DNA of 64,000 nucleotides from JASHVB01 sp963780805. Lineage in GTDB: Bacteria > Pseudomonadota > Alphaproteobacteria > Acetobacterales > Acetobacteraceae. A program made the translations under genes and the position numbers. Within the stretch, counting starts at the first letter, position 1, and every line of letters begins with the position of its first letter. The stretch is taken from contig CAWADP010000022.1 of assembly GCA_963780805.1 (NCBI GenBank), forward strand, positions 1 through 64,000, given 5' to 3'. Of the stretch, positions 44,222 to 50,965 are shown piece by piece. The notes under the pieces were generated by a model. That model was given only the letters and a program-made list of their open reading frames with translations. It was not told the origin of the DNA and made no database searches.

Positions 44222-44286
44222 AGGCAACGATCCGCGCGCTCTATGAGCAGATCGCGCTCGTCGCCCCGCTGCGCCTCGCCTGGCAG
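44222..44286 (+). repeat. Direct repeat flanking higBA, left copy
   Basis: About 65 bases starting AGGCAACGATCCGCGCGCTC and ending CGCCTCGCCTGGCAG. A matching copy with a 15-base internal duplication lies at 45002-45081. The pair frames the toxin-antitoxin genes in direct orientation. Confidence 0.85.
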
Positions 44287-44359
44287 GCGAAGAGACGCCA
44301 GCGGACGCGTTAGGCGGGCGGCTGCCGTGCTGCCCCCGTCCTCCAGCCGCAGCAGGAGC

Positions 44360-44386
44360 TTGACAACTGTAAATTGACATTTTACA
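44360..44386 (+). promoter_or_regulatory. Promoter/operator of higBA
   Basis: TTGACA (44360-44365) is followed after 17 bases by TACACG (44383-44388), a plausible but weak -10. The inverted repeat TGTAAA (44368-44373) and TTTACA (44381-44386) overlaps it, a likely antitoxin operator. The expected transcript start is at or next to the higB ATG (44396), and no Shine-Dalgarno precedes it, so higB may be translated leaderless. Confidence 0.5.
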
Positions 44387-44395
44387 CGGCTTACA

Positions 44396-44674
44396 ATGAT
44401 CGAGGGCTTTCGCCATCGCGGCCTGAAGCGACTGTTCGAGGATGACGACCGCAGCCGGGTCCCTCCCGAATATGCGGACCGCCTGCGGATGATTCTGGCC
44501 GCACTGGACGCGGCAGAGCACGTCGAGGACCTGGACATTCACACCTTCCGGCTGCACGCGCTGAGGGGCGACCTGAAAGGCTATTGGGCCGTGACGGTGC
44601 GGGCCAATTGGCGCGTCATTTTCAAGTTCGGCCAGGGGAAAGCGACGGATATCGATCTGGTGGATTACCATTGA
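44396..44674 (+). CDS. higB: HigB-type toxin (RelE superfamily)
   Basis: A 92-residue toxin of the HigB/plasmid maintenance killer group: MIEGFRHRGLKRLFEDDDRS, the central RMILAALDAAEHVEDLDI, and the C-terminal GDLKGYWAVTVRANWRVIFK F followed by DIDLVDYH. The family cleaves mRNA on the ribosome. Gene order toxin-first is the hallmark of higBA. The antitoxin gene follows after 17 bases. Confidence 0.9.
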   Translation: MIEGFRHRGLKRLFEDDDRSRVPPEYADRLRMILAALDAAEHVEDLDIHTFRLHALRGDLKGYWAVTVRANWRVIFKFGQGKATDIDLVDYH

Positions 44675-44691
44675 ACGAAAGGGTGCCGAGC

Positions 44692-44982
44692 ATGCCGATG
44701 AAGAACCCGCCTCACCCCGGGCTGCTGATCCGGGATAATATCGCCGATCTTGGACTGACCGTCGCGGAAGGGGCTGCCGGGCTCGGCGTGACGCGGCAGC
44801 AGCTATACAACCTCATCAACGGCAGGAGCAAAGTGACACCGGAGATGGCGCTGCGGCTGGAAAAGGCATTTGGCGGCTCAGCCGATATGTGGCTGCGCAT
44901 GCAGGCCAACTACGACCTGGCGCGGCTGCGCAGCCGGGAGGCGGAGATCGTCGTCGCACGGCTTATGCCGCGCACGGCGTGA
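44692..44982 (+). CDS. higA: HigA-type antitoxin
   Basis: A 96-residue antitoxin with an XRE helix-turn-helix: PPHPGLLIRDNIADLGLTVA then GAAGLGVTRQQLYNLINGRS KVTPEMALRLEKAFGGSADM, and the YDLARLR ending typical of HigA. It neutralises HigB and represses the operon, probably at the TGTAAA/TTTACA repeat. The ATG at 44692 is chosen; 44698 is an alternative. Confidence 0.9.
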   Translation: MPMKNPPHPGLLIRDNIADLGLTVAEGAAGLGVTRQQLYNLINGRSKVTPEMALRLEKAFGGSADMWLRMQANYDLARLRSREAEIVVARLMPRTA

Positions 44983-45001
44983 ACCCAACCAGGCAACCCG
45001 A

Positions 45002-45081
45002 AGGCAACGATCCGAGCCCTCTGCGAGCAGATCGCGCGCGTCGCCCCGCTGTTCCTCGCCCCGCTGCGCCTCGCCTGGCAG
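45002..45081 (+). repeat. Direct repeat flanking higBA, right copy
   Basis: Second copy of the 44222-44286 repeat, starting AGGCAACGATCCGAGCCCTC and carrying an extra 15 bases (TTCCTCGCCCCGCTG) inside. It begins 19 bases after the higA stop. Confidence 0.85.
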
Positions 45082-45111
45082 TTATGTGCCACACCGCTTT
45101 CAAAAGAAGAC

Positions 45112-45251
45112 GTAACTGCCCAGGTACCACGTCAGCGTGCCCAGGTAGCCCCACATGATGCGGGCTGTGGGCGAATTTTCGGCCGAAAACGACGCTCATT
45201 CGGCCAAGATCGACCACAGACCGCTTCACGTCGGCCTACCTGGGCAGTTAC
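45112..45251. repeat. 15-bp perfect inverted repeat
   Basis: GTAACTGCCCAGGTA at 45112-45126 is the exact reverse complement of 45237-45251, with 110 bases between. The right arm lies in the toxin remnant and the left arm faces away from it. A smaller repeat GGCCGAA/TTCGGCC (45181-45187 and 45199-45205) lies inside. Confidence 0.85.
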
Positions 45252-45335
45252 AAGAAGACGCAGAAGACCAGCAAAGCTGACCTGGATATTGCGACCGGAC
45301 GTTATCGCGACCTGGTGAAGCAGATAAATCGATGA
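45219..45335 (+). pseudogene. Remnant of a second RelE/HigB-like (Gp49) toxin
   Basis: The open frame ends DRFTSAYLGSYKKTQKTSKA then DLDIATGRYRDLVKQINR, which resembles the C-terminal end of Gp49/RelE-type toxins (KKTQKT motif). The N-terminal part is missing; upstream sequence is an inverted repeat. Its stop overlaps the start of the next gene (ATGA), the arrangement expected of an intact toxin-antitoxin pair. Confidence 0.5.
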
Positions 45336-45571
45336 CCAAACCGCGCCTCGCCAGTGTGTGGGACGCGATCGAGGATACACCAGCACAGGCAGAAAACATG
45401 AAGCTAAGGTCGGCGCTGATGATGGCGCTCAAACACCATATCGCGCGCGAGCGACTGAGCCAGAGCGAGGCTGCCCGCCTTTTGGCGAAGCGAGACGGAG
45501 ATGAGACTGTCCAGCCGCCCATCCCATCTTGCCCGATCCCCGCGTTGACTCCCCCGCGCCCCCCGCTATAA
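45332..45571 (+). pseudogene. Truncated XRE antitoxin
   Basis: The frame starts MTKPRLASVWDAIEDTPAQA then ENMKLRSALMMALKHHIARE, very like the N-terminus of HigA2/XRE antitoxins (FASVWDAIEDTPEQAENMK). After SQSEAARLLAKRD the sequence loses the helix-turn-helix and runs into Pro-rich non-family residues up to rplU. It is therefore a decayed antitoxin, partner of the remnant toxin. Confidence 0.6.
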
Positions 45572-45634
45572 CCCGCGCTCTCCGGCCGCCGGGCCTTCCC
45601 CGCGGCCCGTGTTGTCTTGGGAAAGTCCGATCCG

Positions 45635-46378
45635 ATGTTCGCTGTGATCCGCACCGGCGGGAAGCAGTACCGCGTTACCCCCAACGCGGTGCTGAAAGTG
45701 GAAAAGCTGGAAGCCGAGCCGGGCACCACCGTGACCTTCACGGACGTCCTGGCCTTGGGCACCGGCGAGGGCCTGACGCTCGGCGCCCCCACGGTGGCCG
45801 GCGCCGAGGTCACCGCGACCGTCATCGCGCAGGACCGGCTGGACAAGGTCATCATCTTCAAGAAGCGCCGCCGGCAGAACAGTCGGCGGAAGAACGGGCA
45901 CCGGCAGCATGTGACGGTGCTGCGGGTGGCCGGCTTCGCCAAGGACGGCGCGGCCGTCGCCGACCCGGTCGCCGTGGAATCGGTCAGCTCGGAGCCGGTC
46001 GCCCTCGAGCCGGTCGCCCTCGAGCCAGTCGCCCTCGAGCCGGTGGTCGAGCCCGCCGCGGAACCGGTCGCCGAACCCGCCGTGCAGCCGGCCCCCGAGG
46101 TCCACGCGGAGGCACCACCCGCCGAGCTCCCCCCGGGCCCCGCCGCCTTCGAAGCCGAGGAATCGCTCGGCGTCGTCTCTGGCGTCGATCCGGGCATGGA
46201 GGGCGCCGAAGCTGCCTCCGGCAGCACGGCCGAACTGCATCCTGGCGCTGCGTTGGAAACCCACACCGACGCCGACCCGGCGGTGACGGACGCGACCGAA
46301 TCCCTCGCCGTCGTCTCCGGCGAGAAGCCCGAAGACGTTGCGCCGCTGCCGGACCATGGCGCGGCGCCGCAGGAGTAA
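45635..46378 (+). CDS. rplU: Ribosomal protein bL21 with long acidic tail
   Basis: The first about 105 residues (MFAVIRTGGKQYRVTPNAVL ... HRQHVTVLRVAGF) are a normal bL21, a 50S subunit protein that binds 23S rRNA. It is followed by a tail of about 140 residues rich in Ala, Glu, Pro and Val, including three VALEP units encoded by a 15-bp repeat. The total of 247 residues is more than twice the usual length. The tail is probably disordered. The ATG at 45635 is the conserved start. rpmA follows 6 bases later. Confidence 0.92.
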   Translation: MFAVIRTGGKQYRVTPNAVLKVEKLEAEPGTTVTFTDVLALGTGEGLTLGAPTVAGAEVTATVIAQDRLDKVIIFKKRRRQNSRRKNGHRQHVTVLRVAGFAKDGAAVADPVAVESVSSEPVALEPVALEPVALEPVVEPAAEPVAEPAVQPAPEVHAEAPPAELPPGPAAFEAEESLGVVSGVDPGMEGAEAASGSTAELHPGAALETHTDADPAVTDATESLAVVSGEKPEDVAPLPDHGAAPQE

Positions 46379-46384
46379 CGGACC

Positions 46385-46660
46385 ATGGCACACAAGAAGG
46401 CGGGCGGCTCGTCCCGCAACGGGCGCGACACCGAGGGCCGCCGCCTCGGCATCAAGAAATACGGCGGCGAGGCCGTGCTCGCCGGCAACATCCTGGTGCG
46501 CCAGCGCGGCACCAAGTGGCACCCCGGCGAGAACGTTGGGCTGGGCCGCGACCACACGATCTTCGCGCTGATCGACGGGAAGGTCGAGTTCAGGCGCCGC
46601 TCGAACGACCGCGTGCACATCTCGGTCCGACCGCCCGCCGCCGCCGCCGCCGCCGAATAA
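46385..46660 (+). CDS. rpmA: Ribosomal protein bL27
   Basis: A 91-residue 50S protein: MAHKKAGGSSRNGRDTEGRR then LGIKKYGGEAVLAGNILVRQ, with an Ala-rich end. It reaches the peptidyl-transferase centre. AGGAG lies just before the start. It is co-transcribed with rplU and ends before a strong terminator. Confidence 0.95.
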   Translation: MAHKKAGGSSRNGRDTEGRRLGIKKYGGEAVLAGNILVRQRGTKWHPGENVGLGRDHTIFALIDGKVEFRRRSNDRVHISVRPPAAAAAAE

Positions 46661-46687
46661 GCGCGTCCGGACCACTGGCTAAGCAAC

Positions 46688-46725
46688 GGGGGCCGGCAGC
46701 ACAGCCGGCCCCCGTCGTGTTTTTT
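46688..46725 (+). terminator. Rho-independent terminator of rplU-rpmA
   Basis: GGGGGCCGGC (46688-46697) pairs perfectly with GCCGGCCCCC (46704-46713) around a 6-base loop, and a run of six T follows at 46720-46725. Confidence 0.9.
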
Positions 46726-46732
46726 CGACCCT

Positions 46733-46856
46733 GTCATTGCAAGGAGCGCAGCGACGACGAAGCAACCCCCTGCCTGACGAGCCGCTCGTGCTCCCCCGGG
46801 CGGGAGATCGCTACCTCGGGTCAAGCCCGAGGACCGCTTCGCTCCTCGCGATGACA
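46733..46856. repeat. Dispersed palindrome, copy 4
   Basis: GTCATTGCAAGGAGCGCAGC at the left is mirrored by GCTTCGCTCCTCGCGATGAC at the right. The interior contains CTCGGGTCAAGCCCGAG, also found in copy 6 at 53887. It lies between rpmA and obgE, followed by short ATGACATGTGT repeats. Confidence 0.8.
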
Positions 46857-46909
46857 TATGTTTGTATCTCGCAATGACATGTGTCTGATGACATGTGTTT
46901 GGGGCAGCC

Positions 46910-47920
46910 ATGAAGTTTCTCGACCAGGCCAAGGTCTATTTGCGCTCGGGCGATGGCGGAGACGGCGTTGTGGCGTTCCGGCGCGAGAAGTTCATGGAGT
47001 TCGGCGGCCCCGACGGTGGTGACGGCGGCAAGGGCGGCGACATCGTGTTCCAGGCGGCGGACGACCTGAACACGCTGATCGACTTCCGCTACACCCAGCA
47101 TTTCCGCGCCAGGAAGGGCGGCAACGGCGCCGGCAGCGACCGCACGGGCGCCGGCGCGCCGGACCTGGTGATCAAGGTCCCGGTCGGCACCGAAATCCTG
47201 GCCGAGGACCGCGAGACTCTGCTGATGGACATGGCCACGCGCAGCCAGCGCGTTGCGCTGCTGCGCGGCGGCGACGGCGGGTTCGGGAACGCGCATTTCA
47301 AATCATCGACCAACCGGGCGCCGCGCAAGGCGACCAAGGGCTGGCCCGGCGAGGAGCGCTGGGTCTGGCTGCGTCTGAAGCTGATCGCGGATGTCGGTCT
47401 GGTGGGGCTGCCCAACGCGGGAAAATCCACCTTCCTGGCGCGTGTCTCGGCGGCGCGGCCGAAGATCGCCGACTATCCGTTCACCACGCTGCATCCCCAG
47501 CTCGGCGTCGTGCGGCTGAGCGCGGTGGAGGAGTTCGTGATCGCCGACATCCCCGGCCTGATCGAGGGCGCGCATGAGGGTGCCGGGCTGGGCGACCGCT
47601 TCCTCGGGCACGTGGAACGGTGCGCGGTGCTGCTGCACCTGGTGGATGGCGCCGCCGGCGATGTGGTGCGGGCGTGGCGGACGGTGCGGCAGGAGCTGAA
47701 GTCCTATGGTGCCGGCCTGGCCCAGAAGCCGGAGCTGATCGGCCTGAACAAGGCGGACGCGATGACGCCGCGAGAGGCGTCCGCCCGCCTGGCCGCGCTG
47801 CGCAAGGCGTCGGGCGCCCGAGTGATGCTGCTGTCCGGGGTCACCGGGCAGGGCGTGCCAGAGATACTACGGACGTTGCAGACGATGGTGCAGCAGTCGC
47901 ACCAGGAGCAGGCGGCGTGA
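46910..47920 (+). CDS. obgE: GTPase ObgE/CgtA
   Basis: A 336-residue essential GTPase of ribosome assembly. The N-terminal Obg fold (MKFLDQAKVYLRSGDGGDGV, EFGGPDGGDGGKGGDIVFQA) is Gly-rich. The G domain has G1 GLPNAGKST, G3 DIPGLIEGA and G4 LNKAD. The ATG at 46910 is the conserved start; 46895 would add five residues. It completes the conserved order rplU-rpmA-obgE-proB. Confidence 0.95.
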   Translation: MKFLDQAKVYLRSGDGGDGVVAFRREKFMEFGGPDGGDGGKGGDIVFQAADDLNTLIDFRYTQHFRARKGGNGAGSDRTGAGAPDLVIKVPVGTEILAEDRETLLMDMATRSQRVALLRGGDGGFGNAHFKSSTNRAPRKATKGWPGEERWVWLRLKLIADVGLVGLPNAGKSTFLARVSAARPKIADYPFTTLHPQLGVVRLSAVEEFVIADIPGLIEGAHEGAGLGDRFLGHVERCAVLLHLVDGAAGDVVRAWRTVRQELKSYGAGLAQKPELIGLNKADAMTPREASARLAALRKASGARVMLLSGVTGQGVPEILRTLQTMVQQSHQEQAA

Positions 47921-47965
47921 GTGGGGCAGGAGTGGCGCGAGCGGCTGGGGAAATGGAAAGGAAGC

Positions 47966-48070
47966 GCCCCCTCCCCTTGAGGGAGCGCGCTGGGGGGAGG
48001 GGTGCGAGTGCCGCAGTTGTCAGGCACTCGCACCCCTCCCCAACCCCCTCCCTCAAGGGGAGGGGGTGTT
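47966..48070. repeat. GC-rich palindrome between obgE and proB, copy 2
   Basis: CCCCCTCCCCTTGAGGGAG on the left pairs with CTCCCTCAAGGGGAGGGGG on the right, and GGGGAGGGGTGCGAGTGCC with GGCACTCGCACCCCTCCCC inside. The nearly perfect 100-base palindrome resembles the element at 43180-43275. Confidence 0.85.
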
Positions 48071-48105
48071 CCGTTTGCACCTTCCTGTCCCCCCACTCCC
48101 GGCCC

Positions 48106-49236
48106 ATGACCCCCGTCTCCCCCATCCCCTCCCTCGCCACCGCCCGCCGCCTGGTGGTGAAGATCGGCAGCGCCCTGGTGGTGGACCCCGACGAGGCCGC
48201 CCCTCGCGCCGCCTGGCTCGCCGGCATCGCCGCGGACATCGCCGGCCTGCACCGCCGGGGCAGCGACGTGATCGTGGTCTCCTCCGGCGCCATCGCGCTC
48301 GCCCGCCGGACGCTGCGCCTCACCCAGAAGCGCTTGCGCCTGGAGGAGCTACAGGCCGCTGCGGCGGTCGGCCAGATCCGCCTCGCCCAAGCCTGGTCGG
48401 AGGCACTCTCGGCCGAGACCCTGACCGCGGCCCAGCTCCTGCTGACGCTGGACGACACCGAGGACCGCCGCCGCTACCTCAATGCCCGCGCCACGCTGAA
48501 CACGCTGCTGCAGCTCGACTGCATCCCGGTGATCAACGAGAACGACACCGTTGCTACCGCCGAAATCCGCTTCGGCGACAACGACCGCCTCGCCGCCCGC
48601 GTCGCCGAGATGCTTCAGGCCGACGTCCTCATCCTGCTTTCGGACATCGATGGCCTCTACACTGCGGATCCCAGCCGCGATCCGGCGGCAACGCATATTC
48701 CGGTGGTCGAAACCATCAGCCCGGAAATCGAGGCCATGGGCGGCGAACCGCCCCCGGGCTACTCGTCGGGCGGCATGCGCACCAAGCTGGCGGCGGCGCG
48801 CATCGCCACCCAGGCGGGCTGTGCCATGGTGATCGCGCGCGGCTACACCGATCGCCCACTGACCGCGCTGGCGCAGGGCGCCCGCTGCACCTGCTTTCTG
48901 CCCGCCCCCGAAGGCCGTACCGCCCGCAAGAGCTGGATCGCCGGGGCGCTGGGGCCGCTGGGAACGCTGGTCGTGGATGCCGGCGCGGTGCGCGCACTGC
49001 GGGCGGGGCGGTCGCTGTTGCCGGCGGGAGTCCGTGCGGTGGAGGGCAGCTTCCAGCGCGGCGACCCGGTGGTGATCGCCGGGCCTGACGGCGCGCCGCT
49101 TGCTCGCGGCCTCTCGGCCTATGCGAGCGCCGACGCCCAGCGCATCATCGGCCACCGCTCGGACGAAATAGAAGCGATCCTCGGCTGGCGCGGCCGCGAC
49201 GAGATAGTCCATCGGGACGATCTGGTGCTGGTATGA
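48106..49236 (+). CDS. proB: Glutamate 5-kinase
   Basis: A 376-residue enzyme that phosphorylates glutamate in the first step of proline synthesis. The kinase domain shows ARRLVVKIGSALVVDP, VSSGAIALARRTL, CIPVINENDTVAT and DVLILLSDIDGLYTADP, and the C-terminal PUA domain starts near AGRSLLPAGVRAVEGSFQRG. Length and motifs are normal. ATG 48106 is the first start after the palindrome. Confidence 0.93.
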   Translation: MTPVSPIPSLATARRLVVKIGSALVVDPDEAAPRAAWLAGIAADIAGLHRRGSDVIVVSSGAIALARRTLRLTQKRLRLEELQAAAAVGQIRLAQAWSEALSAETLTAAQLLLTLDDTEDRRRYLNARATLNTLLQLDCIPVINENDTVATAEIRFGDNDRLAARVAEMLQADVLILLSDIDGLYTADPSRDPAATHIPVVETISPEIEAMGGEPPPGYSSGGMRTKLAAARIATQAGCAMVIARGYTDRPLTALAQGARCTCFLPAPEGRTARKSWIAGALGPLGTLVVDAGAVRALRAGRSLLPAGVRAVEGSFQRGDPVVIAGPDGAPLARGLSAYASADAQRIIGHRSDEIEAILGWRGRDEIVHRDDLVLV

Positions 49237-49259
49237 AGGTGACGAACCCGTAGGCGGAT

Positions 49260-49308
49260 AAGCGCAGCGCAATCTGCCGGTGCGGTCGGGCAGATTGCCG
49301 CTGCGCTT
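49260..49308. terminator. Hairpin between proB and the SMP-30 gene
   Basis: AAGCGCAGCGCAATCTGCC (49260-49278) pairs with 49289-49308 with a single bulge across a 10-base loop. It lies between two convergent genes and has no T-tract on either strand; it may serve as a bidirectional transcript end. Confidence 0.5.
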
Positions 49309-49347
49309 GTGCGCCTTGCATTTCAAGGTTGCCCGCCGACCCGAACC

Positions 49348-50532
49348 TCACCCGGGCGCTGCCCCCTGCACGTTGACCATCAGCATATAAATCGATTGGC
49401 TCGCGGCCATGAACAGGAAGTCGCGCTTGGGACCGGCGAAGCAGAGATTGGCGCAGACCTCCGGCAGCCGGATGCGCCCGATCAGTTTGCCCGCCGGGTT
49501 CCACACCGTCACGCCGCAATAGCCGAGCGGCGCGTTGGAACCGACCCACATGTTGCCGGCACGATCGGCGCGCATCCCGTCGGGGCCGCAATGCACGCCA
49601 TCGACCATGCAATCGGTGAACATCCGCATGTTGGCGAGCTTGGTGCCCTGCACGTCGAAAGCATAGATCACGCCCTTGCCGCCCTGTCCGTTATCGCCCG
49701 GTCCGGGGCCGGTGCTGATCAGGTAAAGCGTCTTGTAGTCCGGCGAGAAGCAGATGCCGTTTGGATCCGGCACCTGGCTGCCCGGCACGACCACCTCCAG
49801 CCGTCCGCTGGGGTCCCAGCGATAGGTGTTCTCCGGCAGCTCCCGCTTCGTGCCGCCCACCAATCCCACGCCGCTGTTGCCCAAGGTCGGGTCATCGGTT
49901 CCGCGCGGATTGCCGCTGCCACCCGCCACGTCCGGATGCCCTTCCGTGAGCTGATCGCCATAAGGTGGATCCGTGAACCAGATGCTGCCGTCCGGATGCG
50001 GCACCAGATCGTTGGGTGAGTTGAGCGACTTGCCCTCGAACGAGTCGGCGATGATCGTCATCGCGCCGCTGGGTTCCCACCGCACCACGCGACGGAAGAA
50101 GTCCTGGCAGGAGATCTGCCGACCCTGAAAGTCGAACGTATTTCCATTACTGTTCCAGGACGGTCTGCGGAACGGCGTGACGCGGCCGGTTTCCCAGATG
50201 TAGCGGTACTGCGTGTTGCCCTTCACGTCGCTGAACACGACGTACTGGCCCTCGCCGGACCAGGCGGGGCCCTCAGCCCATTGAAAGCCGGTCCACTTCC
50301 GGTGGATGGCAGCCAAACCGACCAGATACTGCTTGAAGCTGGGATCGATCACTACGATGTCGGGGTCCGGATAGATCTCCGGCGGCGCGTGGTGGCCCCA
50401 TTGCCGCGGCGGTTCTGTTACCACGCTGGGCGAGGTGGGGAGCTTCGGCTGGCTCCCCTGCGCCAAGGCCAGCGCCGGCGCCAGAGTCGCCGCACCGGCG
50501 AGCATGCCGCGGCGGGTCAGCTGATTTGACAT
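49348..50532 (-). CDS. SMP-30/gluconolactonase-family protein
   Basis: A 394-residue periplasmic protein of the six-bladed beta-propeller type. A Tat signal (LTRRGMLAGAATLAPALALA) opens it. Typical segments are WAEGPAWSGEGQYVVFSDV, SLNSPNDLVPHPDGSIWFTD and DPNGICFSPDYKTLYLISTG, supplying the metal ligands (Glu, Asn, Asp) of lactone hydrolases. It probably hydrolyses sugar lactones outside the cytoplasm. It is monocistronic and convergent with proB. Confidence 0.8.
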   Translation of the reverse strand: MSNQLTRRGMLAGAATLAPALALAQGSQPKLPTSPSVVTEPPRQWGHHAPPEIYPDPDIVVIDPSFKQYLVGLAAIHRKWTGFQWAEGPAWSGEGQYVVFSDVKGNTQYRYIWETGRVTPFRRPSWNSNGNTFDFQGRQISCQDFFRRVVRWEPSGAMTIIADSFEGKSLNSPNDLVPHPDGSIWFTDPPYGDQLTEGHPDVAGGSGNPRGTDDPTLGNSGVGLVGGTKRELPENTYRWDPSGRLEVVVPGSQVPDPNGICFSPDYKTLYLISTGPGPGDNGQGGKGVIYAFDVQGTKLANMRMFTDCMVDGVHCGPDGMRADRAGNMWVGSNAPLGYCGVTVWNPAGKLIGRIRLPEVCANLCFAGPKRDFLFMAASQSIYMLMVNVQGAAPG

Positions 50533-50965
50533 TGCTTTATTTCCTCCCGATGGCTTGTCTTCACAGTGAACGCCCGCGGTACGGGGTCAAGCTGCGTTTC
50601 TCACGCCTCACTTGCTGTTGCACAGGAGCGGCAGCGTCGTCGCACGTTGACCGTCGGCCGCGGCCGACCCGCCTCGAATGCAGCGGCGACGATGCGCTTT
50701 TCGTCGGGGCCGGCAGTGGCGCCTATCGGCCCGGTGATCTACGCACGTTCGATCGGGACGCATGTGTGTCAGCTGCGCCCGAGCTGCCGGGGCTGCTGGG
50801 AAAGATGGTCGGGTCAAACCCGGCCATGACGAAAACGCGGGATGTTGCTTGCTGGGGCAGTGATGCAATCTAGGTCAGTGACGCAATCACATGCGGCGTG
50901 CGTACTCACCGCGAGATTGCTCCGCCCGGGAGATTGCTCCGTCGCCACGCTCCTCGCATTGACAG
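50533..50965. other. Intergenic region with a partial dispersed palindrome
   Basis: This 433-base gap lies between two genes on the same strand (tamA upstream in position, SMP-30 downstream). It contains a degenerate copy of the GTCATTGCGAGCG family at 50912-50966 (GGGAGATTGCTCC repeats, ending CTCCTCGCATTGACAG). No gene is recognised. Confidence 0.55.

Noticed and set aside
44374..44397. Promoter TTGACA (44374) with TACAAT (44392) for higB
   Set aside because: The spacer is only 12 bases and the -10 would overlap the start codon; the upstream TTGACA at 44360 with 17-base spacing is better.
45100..45156. 18-residue minus-strand peptide MWGYLGTLTWYLGSYVFF
   Set aside because: Hydrophobic like a type I toxin, but there is no ribosome-binding site or promoter visible and it ends in the inverted repeat; too little evidence for a gene.
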